Position numbers and translations under genes: made by a program. Shown one piece after another: positions 17,892 to 26,185 of a stretch of DNA of 64,000 bases; the first letter of the stretch is position 1, and every line of letters begins with the position of its first letter. The DNA lies in NCBI GenBank assembly GCA_964567485.1, contig CAZMMX010000009.1, positions 1-64,000 on the forward strand. Direction: 5' to 3'. The stretch is from UBA1413 sp964567485. GTDB taxonomy: Bacteria; Bacteroidota; Bacteroidia; Bacteroidales; Prolixibacteraceae. A model generated the notes under the pieces. That model did not search any database. It saw only the letters and a program-made list of their open reading frames with translations, and had not been told where the DNA came from.

Positions 17892-19022
17892 ATGATCATC
17901 GTCGTCAACACCAGGCTACTGTTGAAGGAGAAGCTCGAAGGGATTGGCTGGTTCACTTATGAAACCCTTTCCCGGATGACCCGCGCCCATCCCGAACACC
18001 AGTTTATCTTTCTCTTTGACAGGTCCTTTGATAAGGCATTTATTTTTTCCGGAAATGTCACTCCGGTGGTTCTCTTTCCGCCCACGCGACATCCCCTGTT
18101 GTGGAAGATTTGGTTCGATTACCGGGTGCCCGGGGTGCTGAAAAAATACAAGGCCGATCTCTTTCTTTCGCCCGACGGCTACCTGTCATTGCGCACCGGA
18201 GTTCCCCAGTTGCCGGTCATGCACGATCTCAATTTCGTACACCGACCTGCCGACCTGCCGCGCCACATCTCCCGCTATTACAACCACCATTTTCCGCTCT
18301 TTGCCCGGAAGGCAGCACGCATCGCCACCGTTTCCGAATGGTCGAAGGAAGACATCGTGAAGAGTTATGGCATCGATCCCGCAAAAATCGACGTGGTCTA
18401 CAACGCCTGCAGCACCTCCTTTACCCCGCTGAACAGGAAGGAGAAGGAAGCCGTGCGTGCTCGCTACTCCGGGGGGCACCCCTATTTTCTCTTTGTGGGA
18501 GCTCTTCATCCCCGGAAGAACATTGAAGGCCTCCTCACGGCCTTCGAGGAGTTCAAAAGCCGCTACGGAGGCAGGGAAAAACTGCTGATCGTCGGGGGTA
18601 AAATGTTCAGGACCGGCAGAATGGCCACCCTGGCCAGCACCATGAAATTCCGCGATGAGGTCATTTTTACGGGCCGGGTAACGCAGGAGGAATTGCACCG
18701 GATTTATGGAGCCGCCCTGGCCCTCACTTTTGTCCCTTTTTTCGAAGGATTCGGGATTCCCGTTGTTGAAGCCATGGGTGCCGGCATTCCCGTGATCTGC
18801 TCCCACACCACCTCGCTGCCCGAAGTGGCCGGCGACGCCGCCATCTACGTCGACCCTCATCTACCCCACCAGATCACCTGGGCCATGCAAAAAATCAGCT
18901 CCGGAGAAGCTCTCCGCAACCTGATGGTCGAAAAGGGATTCCGCCAGAAGGAAAAATTCAGCTGGGACCGCTCTGCCGCCCTCCTCTGGGAATCGGTGGT
19001 GAAGGCCGCAGCCAAAGAATGA
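17892..19022 (+). CDS. glycosyltransferase family 4 (GT-B)
   Basis: The 376-residue cytoplasmic protein has the GT-B architecture of GT4 enzymes. The N-terminal domain ends near a MHDLNFVHRP segment, and the C-terminal domain carries the nucleotide-sugar site. The key retaining-transferase E-x7-E motif is visible as FEGFGIPVVEAMGAG (near residue 282). YFLFVGALHPRKNIEGLL marks the linker to the second domain. It probably adds a sugar to a lipid-linked glycan and works with the divergent flippase. The next gene, rnhB, starts 6 bases after the stop, so they may share a transcript. Confidence 0.9.
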   Translation: MIIVVNTRLLLKEKLEGIGWFTYETLSRMTRAHPEHQFIFLFDRSFDKAFIFSGNVTPVVLFPPTRHPLLWKIWFDYRVPGVLKKYKADLFLSPDGYLSLRTGVPQLPVMHDLNFVHRPADLPRHISRYYNHHFPLFARKAARIATVSEWSKEDIVKSYGIDPAKIDVVYNACSTSFTPLNRKEKEAVRARYSGGHPYFLFVGALHPRKNIEGLLTAFEEFKSRYGGREKLLIVGGKMFRTGRMATLASTMKFRDEVIFTGRVTQEELHRIYGAALALTFVPFFEGFGIPVVEAMGAGIPVICSHTTSLPEVAGDAAIYVDPHLPHQITWAMQKISSGEALRNLMVEKGFRQKEKFSWDRSAALLWESVVKAAAKE

Positions 19023-19028
19023 GCGGAA

Positions 19029-19736
19029 ATGACTATTCCAGATCGTGAAAAGATGAGAGGCCAAGAAAAACCAACACCGCACCTCCGCGAATTCCTGGTG
19101 GCCGGAAGAGTGGAAGCCGGCGTCGACGAGGCAGGCCGGGGATGCCTGGCCGGTCCCGTCGTCGCCTCCGCCGTGATCCTTCCCCCCGGATTCTTCCATC
19201 CCCTGCTCAACGATTCCAAACAACTGAGCGAAAAACACCGCAACCTACTGCGCGGCATCATCGAATCCTCAGCCGTGGCCTGGGCTACCGGAATGGCCTC
19301 CCCCGCAGAAATCGACGAAATCAATATCCTTCAGGCCAGCTTCCTGGCCATGAACAGGGCCATCACACAACTCAAAATCCTCCCCGACCACCTGATCATC
19401 GACGGTAACCGATTCCTCAACCGCACCACCATCCCCTCTACCTGCCTGGTCAGAGGCGACGCCACCTACCTCGCCATCGCCGCAGCCTCGGTCATCGCCA
19501 AAACCCACCGCGACGAACTCATGCTCCTCCTCCATGAAGAATTCCCCAATTACCACTGGGATAAAAACAAAGGATACCCCACCGGAGATCACCGTAATGC
19601 CATCGCCCGAACCGGGATCTCCCCCTACCACCGAAAAACATTCAGACTGACCAACGAACAACTCTACCTTTGGGAAACCCCAAAAACACGGCACTTTCTG
19701 CCCAATGAGACCCCGGAAAGGGAAAAAGGTGAATAA
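19029..19736 (+). CDS. rnhB: ribonuclease HII
   Basis: This enzyme cleaves RNA in RNA-DNA hybrids and removes single ribonucleotides. The hallmark D33-E34 pair lies in GVDEAGRGCLAGPVV, followed by the metal-ligand Asp in LIIDGNRF and AAASVIAKTHRDELM. The 235-residue length includes about 28 N-terminal residues before the core, so the true start may be at an internal Met (about residue 9). It is cytosolic, probably translated with the preceding glycosyltransferase gene. A weak hairpin follows the stop codon. Confidence 0.95.
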   Translation: MTIPDREKMRGQEKPTPHLREFLVAGRVEAGVDEAGRGCLAGPVVASAVILPPGFFHPLLNDSKQLSEKHRNLLRGIIESSAVAWATGMASPAEIDEINILQASFLAMNRAITQLKILPDHLIIDGNRFLNRTTIPSTCLVRGDATYLAIAAASVIAKTHRDELMLLLHEEFPNYHWDKNKGYPTGDHRNAIARTGISPYHRKTFRLTNEQLYLWETPKTRHFLPNETPEREKGE

Positions 19737-19739
19737 TGT

Positions 19740-19761
19740 TGACCCCGGGAGGTCACTTTTT
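19740..19761 (+). terminator. weak intrinsic terminator after rnhB
   Basis: A 5-bp stem TGACC/GGTCA with a 6-base loop is followed by C and five T residues. The stem is short, so function is uncertain; it overlaps the start of the next intergenic region. Confidence 0.3.
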
Positions 19762-19806
19762 GCGGGGGAATTGTTAATTTCGGGACAAAATTCAAACAAT
19801 ACATAA

Positions 19807-20511
19807 ATGAAACAATTTTTACTGATTGCCGCCATGGCCGTTTTCATGGTGTCGTGCGGCTCCAAAGAGCAACCCATCAACACATTGACCAAGGAAGAGA
19901 TCGCCGATGGCTGGAAGCTCCTCTTCAACGGTACCGACATGAGCGGTTGGAAACTCTACAACGGCGGGGAACCGACGGGGTGGAAAGTGGAAGACGGAAT
20001 TTTGAAAAATTCCGGCGTGGGCAGTGATTTCGGGGGTGACATCATCACCCGCGACCAGTACAAAAACTTCGAGCTTACCATAGAATGGCAGGTGGCTCCC
20101 AAAAGCAATTCCGGGATTTTCTTCCATGTGCAGGAAGGGGTCGCCCAGGCGATTTACCAGACCGGCCCGGAATACCAGCTTATCGATGACAAAGGGTGGC
20201 CCGATCCGCTTGATGCTAACCAATACAGCGGCGCCAATTACGGGATGCACGCACCTGTAGGTTCCGAAGTCAAAGCCATTGATGAGTGGAATGAAACACG
20301 GCTGCTGGTCAACGGCACCCATGTGGAACACTGGCTCAACGGCACCAAAGTGGTAGAATACGAACTCTGGAATGACGACTGGAATACCCGCAAGGCCGCC
20401 GGTAAATGGGCCGAAGTGCCCACCTACGGAATTGCCGAGATCGGACACATCGGCCTCCAGGACCACGGCGGCCTTACCCTTTTCAGAAATATCAAGATCA
20501 GGGAATTATAA
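19807..20511 (+). CDS. DUF1080 lipoprotein (3-keto-disaccharide hydrolase-like)
   Basis: The 234-residue lipoprotein has a signal peptide with the lipobox FMVSCGS (Cys at about residue 17). The DUF1080 domain starts at DGWKLLFNGTDMSGWKLYNG and contains the family strand pattern with YKNFELTIEWQVAPKSNSGIFFHV. It folds as a concanavalin-like jelly roll. Family members include 3-ketoglycoside hydrolases and other sugar-binding or hydrolysing proteins, so a role in glycan breakdown on the outer membrane is inferred. The next gene (a PHP phosphatase) starts 6 bases downstream. Confidence 0.85.
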   Translation: MKQFLLIAAMAVFMVSCGSKEQPINTLTKEEIADGWKLLFNGTDMSGWKLYNGGEPTGWKVEDGILKNSGVGSDFGGDIITRDQYKNFELTIEWQVAPKSNSGIFFHVQEGVAQAIYQTGPEYQLIDDKGWPDPLDANQYSGANYGMHAPVGSEVKAIDEWNETRLLVNGTHVEHWLNGTKVVEYELWNDDWNTRKAAGKWAEVPTYGIAEIGHIGLQDHGGLTLFRNIKIREL

Positions 20512-20517
20512 ACAGTC

Positions 20518-21300
20518 ATGCAGGGTTGGGCAGATTACCACACCCATTCACTCCTCTCCGATGGCGCCACCTCCTATGAGCAGATGGTGCTGGCAGCCAT
20601 TGAAAAGGGATTGGATGAAATCGGCCTCAGCGACCACGTCTGCCTGAAGCCGGTGGTCTGGGCCATGCAGGAAGTCGACTTGCCGGTGATGACCCGGCAA
20701 ATCATGGAAGTCAGGGAGAAATACTCCCACCTGATCACCATCCGCTATGGCATAGAAATGGACTTTTTCGAGGGGAAGGAGGCGGAGATCGCCAGGATCA
20801 TCCATTCCCTTCCCCTCGATTATGTCATCGGCTCGGTCCATTTCATCGGCGACTGGAATTTCGACGGCGACGAATCTTTCTATGGCAAATGGAGCAATGA
20901 CGACCTCTACAGGATCTATTTCAGGCTGGTTCAGAAAGCTGCCCGTTCAGGGCTCTTCGACACCATCGGCCATCTCGACCTGATCAAGAAATTCGCCATT
21001 TATCCCGAGAGTGACCTCTCGGGCCTGTATGAGGAGACCGCAGCCATCATCAGTCAGTCAGGGCTGGTTGTGGAACTCAATACCGGAGGCTTCGACAAAC
21101 CATGTGGTGAATTTTATCCCTCCCCGCGATGGCTGGAAATCCTCCGCAATCACGATGTTCCGGTGACCCTCAGCTCCGATGCCCACCACCCCACACAAAT
21201 CGCCCGCCATTTCCAACAGGCGGTCCACCTCCTCAAAAAAAACGGATATCACGAAACCATCCGTTTTAATGACAGGAAAAGAACCCCGGTGAAGCTATGA
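20518..21300 (+). CDS. PHP-family phosphatase (histidinol-phosphatase type)
   Basis: The 260-residue cytosolic protein starts directly with the PHP metal site DYHTHSLLSDG, followed by GLDEIGLSDHV, GIEMDFFEGKEAEIA (about residue 80) and a C-terminal SSDAHHPTQIA. Those motifs supply the metal-binding His and Asp of the HisJ-type PHP family. In histidine biosynthesis it would remove phosphate from histidinol phosphate; other PHP proteins act on different phosphoesters. No his genes are nearby, so the exact substrate is uncertain. It overlaps the next start codon by 4 bases (ATGA). Confidence 0.85.
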   Translation: MQGWADYHTHSLLSDGATSYEQMVLAAIEKGLDEIGLSDHVCLKPVVWAMQEVDLPVMTRQIMEVREKYSHLITIRYGIEMDFFEGKEAEIARIIHSLPLDYVIGSVHFIGDWNFDGDESFYGKWSNDDLYRIYFRLVQKAARSGLFDTIGHLDLIKKFAIYPESDLSGLYEETAAIISQSGLVVELNTGGFDKPCGEFYPSPRWLEILRNHDVPVTLSSDAHHPTQIARHFQQAVHLLKKNGYHETIRFNDRKRTPVKL

Positions 21301-22223
21301 AATTACTCTCTTTCAGGGGCATGAAGCCCCTTTCCCAACTCATGTTCAGCGCTTTCATCATCGTTGTCGTTTTCCTGGCTATCCAGTTCCTGGCAGCACT
21401 GTTGGCTATTCCCCTGTTCGGGCTGCCCCGGGTGGCAGGGCTCCTCAACGGCCTTAATACAGAAGACCCCGAGGCCCTCCGCCTGCTCAAATATTTCCAA
21501 ACCGTACAGTCTTTGGGTCTTTTCATTGCCCCTTCGTTTCTGATTGCCTATCTCTTCAGCGGGAATGTCGCCCAATACCTCTCCCTGGACCGGGGAACCC
21601 CTCTGCTGCCGGCCTTGCTGGTCACCCTGCTGATTTTCGTCATCAACCCTTTCATCAACTTCACGGGAGAACTCAATGCCGGCTTGCACTTCCCGGCGTG
21701 GTTAGAGGGACTGGAAGAGTGGATGCGCACGGCTGAGGAAAATGCCGAGCGGCTCACCAAGGCATTCCTGGATGTCGACACCTTCGGGGGACTCCTCTTC
21801 AACCTGGCGATGGTCGCCGTTCTTCCGGCTCTCGGCGAAGAACTGCTCTTCAGGGGAGTGATTCAGAAACAACTCACGGCATGGACGGGTAACCACCACT
21901 GGGGCGTTTGGCTGGCAGCCGCCCTCTTCAGCGCCCTCCATATGCAATTCTACGGTTTCCTGCCCCGGATGCTTCTGGCGGCCATCTTCGGCTACCTCCT
22001 GGTGTGGAGCGGATCCCTGTGGCTGCCCATCCTGGCCCACTTCGTCAATAATGCAGGAGCCGTCATCGCCATGTGGCTCATCGACCACGACAGCCTCTCC
22101 CCTGCCGTCGAGTCCTTCGGCGCCGGCGCCCGATACTGGCCTTACGCAGCAGCCAGCCTCACCCTGGGAGTGCTGATCCTCGCTGTCATCAAACGTCAAT
22201 ACCCCGCCACAAACAGCCAGTGA
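21297..22223 (+). CDS. CPBP-family intramembrane glutamic protease (CAAX/bacteriocin-processing)
   Basis: The 308-residue membrane protein carries the three CPBP/Abi motifs. Motif 1 is E181-E182-x3-R186 in GEELLFRGV. Motif 2 has the FxxxH pattern in FSALHMQFYGFLPRML. Motif 3 is HFVNN near residue 248. About eight membrane helices surround them. Known members cleave CAAX-like prenylated proteins or propeptides, and many bacterial ones have unassigned roles in envelope homeostasis. Translation is coupled to the PHP gene through the ATGA overlap. Confidence 0.88.
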   Translation: MKLLSFRGMKPLSQLMFSAFIIVVVFLAIQFLAALLAIPLFGLPRVAGLLNGLNTEDPEALRLLKYFQTVQSLGLFIAPSFLIAYLFSGNVAQYLSLDRGTPLLPALLVTLLIFVINPFINFTGELNAGLHFPAWLEGLEEWMRTAEENAERLTKAFLDVDTFGGLLFNLAMVAVLPALGEELLFRGVIQKQLTAWTGNHHWGVWLAAALFSALHMQFYGFLPRMLLAAIFGYLLVWSGSLWLPILAHFVNNAGAVIAMWLIDHDSLSPAVESFGAGARYWPYAAASLTLGVLILAVIKRQYPATNSQ

Positions 22224-22258
22224 CCGCCCCCAAAAATTGGTTTTTACCCTGATTTTCC

Positions 22259-22266
22259 TATTTTTG
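22259..22266 (+). promoter_or_regulatory. -7 promoter element (TATTTTTG) for the cysteate-synthase-like gene
   Basis: Exact TAnnTTTG match about 22 bases before the ATG. A TTGG about 18 bases upstream could be the -33 box. Confidence 0.5.
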
Positions 22267-22288
22267 CCCTCACATAACAGAACAAAAG

Positions 22289-23578
22289 ATGAGTTTTGAG
22301 AAGACCAGGTATTTCCTGCAGTCGGTAAAATCCGGCAACACCTTCCCCGATCAGGGATGGACCCTTGACGCTCCCGGAGAAAGTGATCCCACCCTTGTTC
22401 GTGCCGTTTATGAACACCGGCAGCTGACCCTCCGGGAGGATCTTCCCGGGTTGTACAAATTCGCCGACTGGCTTCCCATCGGAAGAGTCCTCGAGGGTTC
22501 TTCAGCACCCGTCACATTCCAAAGCCAGGGGTTCGCTCAGGCCTTGGGACTCAGAAAACTCTTCATCACCTTCAGCGGCTGGTGGCCCGAAAAGGGCGCT
22601 CACATGACCACCTGTTCCTTCAAGGAAACGGAAGCCTTTTCGGTATGCGGGCGCCTCGACCCCCGCGATGACAGGGTCCTGGTCGTGGCCTCGGCAGGCA
22701 ATACCGCACGTTCCTTCGCCAGGGTATGCTCCGACAACAACATCCCCCTTCTTTTGTGCGTTCCCGAAGTCAACCTCGACGCCCTCTGGTTCGACAAACC
22801 ACTCAACAGCTGTGTGAAACTGGTATGCAGCGCCATGGGCAGCGACTATTTCGACGCTATCCACCTCTCCAACATCGTGGCCTCCGCTGATGGGTTCGTG
22901 GCCGAAGGGGGCGCCAAGAATGTAGCCCGCCGCGACGGCATGGGAACGACGGTACTCTCGGCAGTCACCTCCATCGGGGAGATCCCTGACTACTATTTCC
23001 AGGCCGTGGGCAGCGGCACTGGCGCCATCGCTGCCTATGAGGCCAACCTGAGGCTTATCAACGACGGCCGTTACGGTAACAGAAAAATGAAACTGATGGT
23101 CGTCCAGAATGCCCCCTTCCAGCCCATTTACGATGCCTGGAAGGCAGGCTCCAGGAGCCTGCTCCCCTTCGACGACCAGGAAGCCCGCGACAGCGCCAAC
23201 TCCATCGACGCCAAGGTCCTCTCCAACAGAAAACCTCCCTATCCCATCTATGGAGGACTGTTTGATGCCCTCACCGCCACCGGCGGCCATGTCTTGGTCG
23301 CCACCAACGAACAGGCCCGCGAAGCCGGAAGGCTCTTCCAGGAAACCGAAGGAATCGACATCCACGCCGCCTCTGCCGTGGCTGCCGCCGCCCTTGCAGA
23401 AGCCGTAAAAAACAAAAGCGTCGACCCCGAGGCCCTCATCATGCTCAACATCACCGGGGGTGGCGAAGAAAAATTCAAAGCCGGCACCCCGCTTCACTAT
23501 CTGAAACCGGCACTCACCTTCCCTGCCGACCCCGACCCCGATGAAGTCAAAACCGCCATCAGACGCCTGTTCAATTAA
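22289..23578 (+). CDS. cysteate-synthase-like PLP enzyme (threonine-synthase superfamily)
   Basis: The 429-residue fold-type II PLP enzyme is related to threonine synthase. The Schiff-base lysine is K112 in CSFKETEAF, and a GSGTGAIAAYEANLRL segment (about residue 238) binds the cofactor phosphate. The N-terminal text and the KETEAFSVCGRLD context resemble cysteate synthase, which makes L-cysteate from phosphoserine and sulfite. In Bacteroidota cysteate is the head group precursor of capnine-type sulfonolipids. No acyltransferase or sulfite-generating genes lie next to it. A threonine-synthase-like activity on another substrate remains possible. It has its own promoter element. Confidence 0.7.
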   Translation: MSFEKTRYFLQSVKSGNTFPDQGWTLDAPGESDPTLVRAVYEHRQLTLREDLPGLYKFADWLPIGRVLEGSSAPVTFQSQGFAQALGLRKLFITFSGWWPEKGAHMTTCSFKETEAFSVCGRLDPRDDRVLVVASAGNTARSFARVCSDNNIPLLLCVPEVNLDALWFDKPLNSCVKLVCSAMGSDYFDAIHLSNIVASADGFVAEGGAKNVARRDGMGTTVLSAVTSIGEIPDYYFQAVGSGTGAIAAYEANLRLINDGRYGNRKMKLMVVQNAPFQPIYDAWKAGSRSLLPFDDQEARDSANSIDAKVLSNRKPPYPIYGGLFDALTATGGHVLVATNEQAREAGRLFQETEGIDIHAASAVAAAALAEAVKNKSVDPEALIMLNITGGGEEKFKAGTPLHYLKPALTFPADPDPDEVKTAIRRLFN

Positions 23579-23622
23579 CCATAATTTGACGCGCCCGCTC
23601 TTCATCTTCACAGATTTCAGCC

Positions 23623-23630
23623 TATATTTG
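23623..23630 (+). promoter_or_regulatory. -7 promoter element (TATATTTG) for the first GH3 gene
   Basis: Exact TAnnTTTG match 20 bases before the start codon at 23650. No convincing -33 box seen. Confidence 0.5.
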
Positions 23631-23649
23631 CTGAAAACCTGTACCTGTT

Positions 23650-25806
23650 ATGAAACCCATCACCCTTTGCCTGTTGCTCTGCCTGCTGCAGCTACATGTG
23701 GCGGCACAGTCCTATCCTTTCCGGAATCCCCGGTTACCTGAGGAGGAACGTCTTGACAACCTGATCTCCCTGATGACCAGGGAAGAAAAAATCGCCGCCC
23801 TGGCCACCCGCATTTCCCTGCCCCGGCTGGGCATCCGGGGAACCCGCACGGTCGAGGGATTGCACGGAGTGGCCTGGAGCGGTCCGGCCAACTGGGCCGT
23901 GAAGGGGAAATTTGCCACCCCCACCACCACGTTCCCCCAGGCCATCGGGCTGGCACAGATGTGGGACCCTCAGCTGCTGCGGGAAATCGCCTCCCTCGAG
24001 GCTGAAGAAGCCCGTTATCTGGCCCAGAATGCACGTTTTGGTAATGGCGGACTAATCGTCTTCGCCCCCAATGCCGACCTGGGGCGCGACATCCGCTGGG
24101 GCCGCACCGAAGAGTGCTTCGGGGAAGACGCCTTCCTGGCCGCCACCCTCACCACCGCTTTCGTCAAAGGCCTCCAGGGAGACCACCCCCAATACTGGAA
24201 AACCGCTTCCCTCATGAAGCATTTCCTGGCCAACAGCAACGAAAATAACCGGACCATCAACTCCTCCGATTTTGACGAACGTCTCTTCAGGGAGTATTAC
24301 GGGTATGCCTTCTACAAGGGAATCACCGAAGGGGGATCCCGGGCTTACATGGCCGCCTACAACAAATACAACGGCATCCCCTGCACCGTCCATCCCGTGC
24401 TTAAAAATACCACCGTGAACGAATGGGGCCAGAACGGCATCATCGCCACCGACGGGGGAGCCTTCGGATTGCTGGTGTCGGCCCATCAGTACTATCCCGA
24501 TCTGATGATGGCCGCCGCAGGATGTATCAAGGCCGGAATCACCATGTTCCTTGACAACTACCGGGAACCACTGACCAAAGCCCTCGACGCCGGATGGGTG
24601 ACAGAGAAGGAGATTGAAGACGCCATCAGGGGGAACCTCAGGGTACTCCTGCGGCTGGGGCTCCTCGACGACTCTCCTGAGAATCCCTATGCCTCCATCG
24701 GGATCAAGGACACCATCGCCCCATGGAGCAAACCCGAAACCCACCAACTGGTCAGGACGGCGACAGCCCGCTCAGTGGTCCTGATGAAAAACGATCACCA
24801 TCTCCTCCCCCTCGACAGGGAGAAAATTAAATCGGTGGCCCTCATTGGTCCCCGTGCCCATCAGGTGATCTCCGACTGGTACGGCGGCACGCCCCCCTAT
24901 GCCGTGACCCCCCTTGAGGGAATCAGAAAAGGCCTGGGCGATGGGGTTGAGGTGACCTATGCCATGAGCAACAAAGCCGACAGTGCCGTACTCCTGGCCT
25001 CACGTGCCGACGTGGCCATCGTATGCGTGGGCAACCATCCCCTGGGGTACAGCCTGGGATGGGGCCAGAACCACGTCGCCAGCGACGGCCGTGAAGATGT
25101 CGACCGCCAGGCCATCACCCTGGAACAGGAGGACCTGGTCAGACTGGTCCTCAAGGCCAACCCCCGTACCGTGCTCGTCGTGGTGTCCAGCTTTCCCTAT
25201 GCCATGCCCTGGTCTCAGGAGCATGTCCCCGCCATCCTCCACATTAGCCAGTCGAGCCAGGAACTGGGCAACGGACTGGCCGACGTCCTCCTGGGAAAGG
25301 TCAACCCCGCAGGAAAGCTGGTGCAGACCTGGCCCTCTTCCATCGAACACCTGCCCCCCATCCTCGACTACAACATCCGCAACAACAGGACCTATATGTA
25401 CACCACCCATGAACCCCTGTTTCCCTTCGGTCACGGCCTCTCTTACACCACCTTTTCATGGTCGGAACTGAAAACCGGCAACCCGGTTCTCCGCGATGGG
25501 GAAACGATGGACATCACCTTCACCCTGGAAAATACCGGCCCCTGTGACGGCGATGAAGTGGCCCAGCTCTATGTCCGTTTCCCGGAATCTGCGGTGGAGA
25601 GAGCTCCCATCGCCCTCAAGGGCTTCCAACGAGTGACCATCCCCCGCGGTATGAGCAGCAGGGTGACCATCCCCCTGAAAGCCGAAGAGCTGAAATACTG
25701 GGATGACCGCCTTAAGGCCTTCACCCTGGAAAAGGGCACTGTGGAATTTTTCGTGGGCAGCTCCTCGACCGACCACCGCCTCTCCGGAACCCTGACCGTT
25801 AAGTAA
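23650..25806 (+). CDS. glycoside hydrolase family 3 (beta-xylosidase/beta-glucosidase-type)
   Basis: The 718-residue exported enzyme has a Sec signal peptide (MKPITLCLLLCLLQLHVAAQ). The two-domain GH3 core follows, and a fibronectin III-like domain covers about residues 590-718. The predicted nucleophile is D268 in IIATDGGAF, a less usual context than the SDW/SDC seen in many GH3 enzymes. The N-terminal RLGIRGTRTVEGLHGVAW and KHFLANSNENNR stretches are typical of beta-xylosidase-like GH3 proteins. It should release xylose, glucose or arabinose from oligosaccharides in the periplasm. It is followed by a minisatellite and an assembly gap before the next gene. Confidence 0.9.
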   Translation: MKPITLCLLLCLLQLHVAAQSYPFRNPRLPEEERLDNLISLMTREEKIAALATRISLPRLGIRGTRTVEGLHGVAWSGPANWAVKGKFATPTTTFPQAIGLAQMWDPQLLREIASLEAEEARYLAQNARFGNGGLIVFAPNADLGRDIRWGRTEECFGEDAFLAATLTTAFVKGLQGDHPQYWKTASLMKHFLANSNENNRTINSSDFDERLFREYYGYAFYKGITEGGSRAYMAAYNKYNGIPCTVHPVLKNTTVNEWGQNGIIATDGGAFGLLVSAHQYYPDLMMAAAGCIKAGITMFLDNYREPLTKALDAGWVTEKEIEDAIRGNLRVLLRLGLLDDSPENPYASIGIKDTIAPWSKPETHQLVRTATARSVVLMKNDHHLLPLDREKIKSVALIGPRAHQVISDWYGGTPPYAVTPLEGIRKGLGDGVEVTYAMSNKADSAVLLASRADVAIVCVGNHPLGYSLGWGQNHVASDGREDVDRQAITLEQEDLVRLVLKANPRTVLVVVSSFPYAMPWSQEHVPAILHISQSSQELGNGLADVLLGKVNPAGKLVQTWPSSIEHLPPILDYNIRNNRTYMYTTHEPLFPFGHGLSYTTFSWSELKTGNPVLRDGETMDITFTLENTGPCDGDEVAQLYVRFPESAVERAPIALKGFQRVTIPRGMSSRVTIPLKAEELKYWDDRLKAFTLEKGTVEFFVGSSSTDHRLSGTLTVK

Positions 25807-25855
25807 ACAAGGCCCCATACTTCACTACCACCCTGGCCACTGTCCAGCCACTTCG

Positions 25856-25935
25856 GTATTCTGACACTCCAGTATTCTGACACTCCGGTATTCTGACACT
25901 CCGGTATTCTGACACTCCGGTATTCTGACATTCGG
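25856..25935. repeat. 16-bp minisatellite upstream of a beta-galactosidase gene
   Basis: Five tandem units of GTATTCTGACACTCC(A/G) run head to tail; the last one is slightly diverged (CATTCGG in place of CACTCCG). The fifth unit opens the 55-bp sequence that is duplicated around the N gap, so the real copy number is unknown. Confidence 0.85.
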
Positions 25936-26129
25936 GTATCGGGATATTCCGCTTTCCCTTAAGTCGGTTTCGTGNNNNNNNNNNNNNNNNNNNNNNNNNN
26001 NNNNNNNNNNNNNNNNNNNNNNNNNNNNNNNNNNNNNNNNNNNNNNNNNNNNNNNNNNNNNNNNNNNNNNNNNNGTATTCTGACATTCGGGTATCGGGAT
26101 ATTCCGCTTTCCCTTAAGTCGGTTTCGTG
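25920..26129. other. 100-N assembly gap flanked by an exact 55-bp duplication
   Basis: The N run covers 25975-26074. The 55 bases before it (25920-25974) equal the 55 bases after it (26075-26129). This pattern fits two contig ends overlapping by a 55-base k-mer that were scaffolded instead of merged. Apart from the minisatellite and the promoter of the next gene, the 379-base space between the genes holds nothing that I recognise. Confidence 0.9.
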
Positions 26130-26146
26130 GATTAAACAAAAACCGC

Positions 26147-26154
26147 TACTTTTG
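26147..26154 (+). promoter_or_regulatory. -7 promoter element (TACTTTTG) for the beta-galactosidase gene
   Basis: Exact TAnnTTTG match 32 bases before the start codon at 26186 and directly downstream of the minisatellite/gap region. Confidence 0.5.
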
Positions 26155-26185
26155 CTTATCAGGTAAACCATTAATCCATTGTCCC

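Noticed and set aside
22502..23611. A 369-residue minus-strand frame opposite the cysteate-synthase-like gene
   Set aside because: It is Gly/Val-rich shadow sequence with no motif, and the plus strand encodes a full PLP enzyme.
25856..26129. CRISPR-like tandem repeats
   Set aside because: The 16-bp units are directly adjacent with no unique spacers and no cas genes, so this is a minisatellite plus an assembly duplication.
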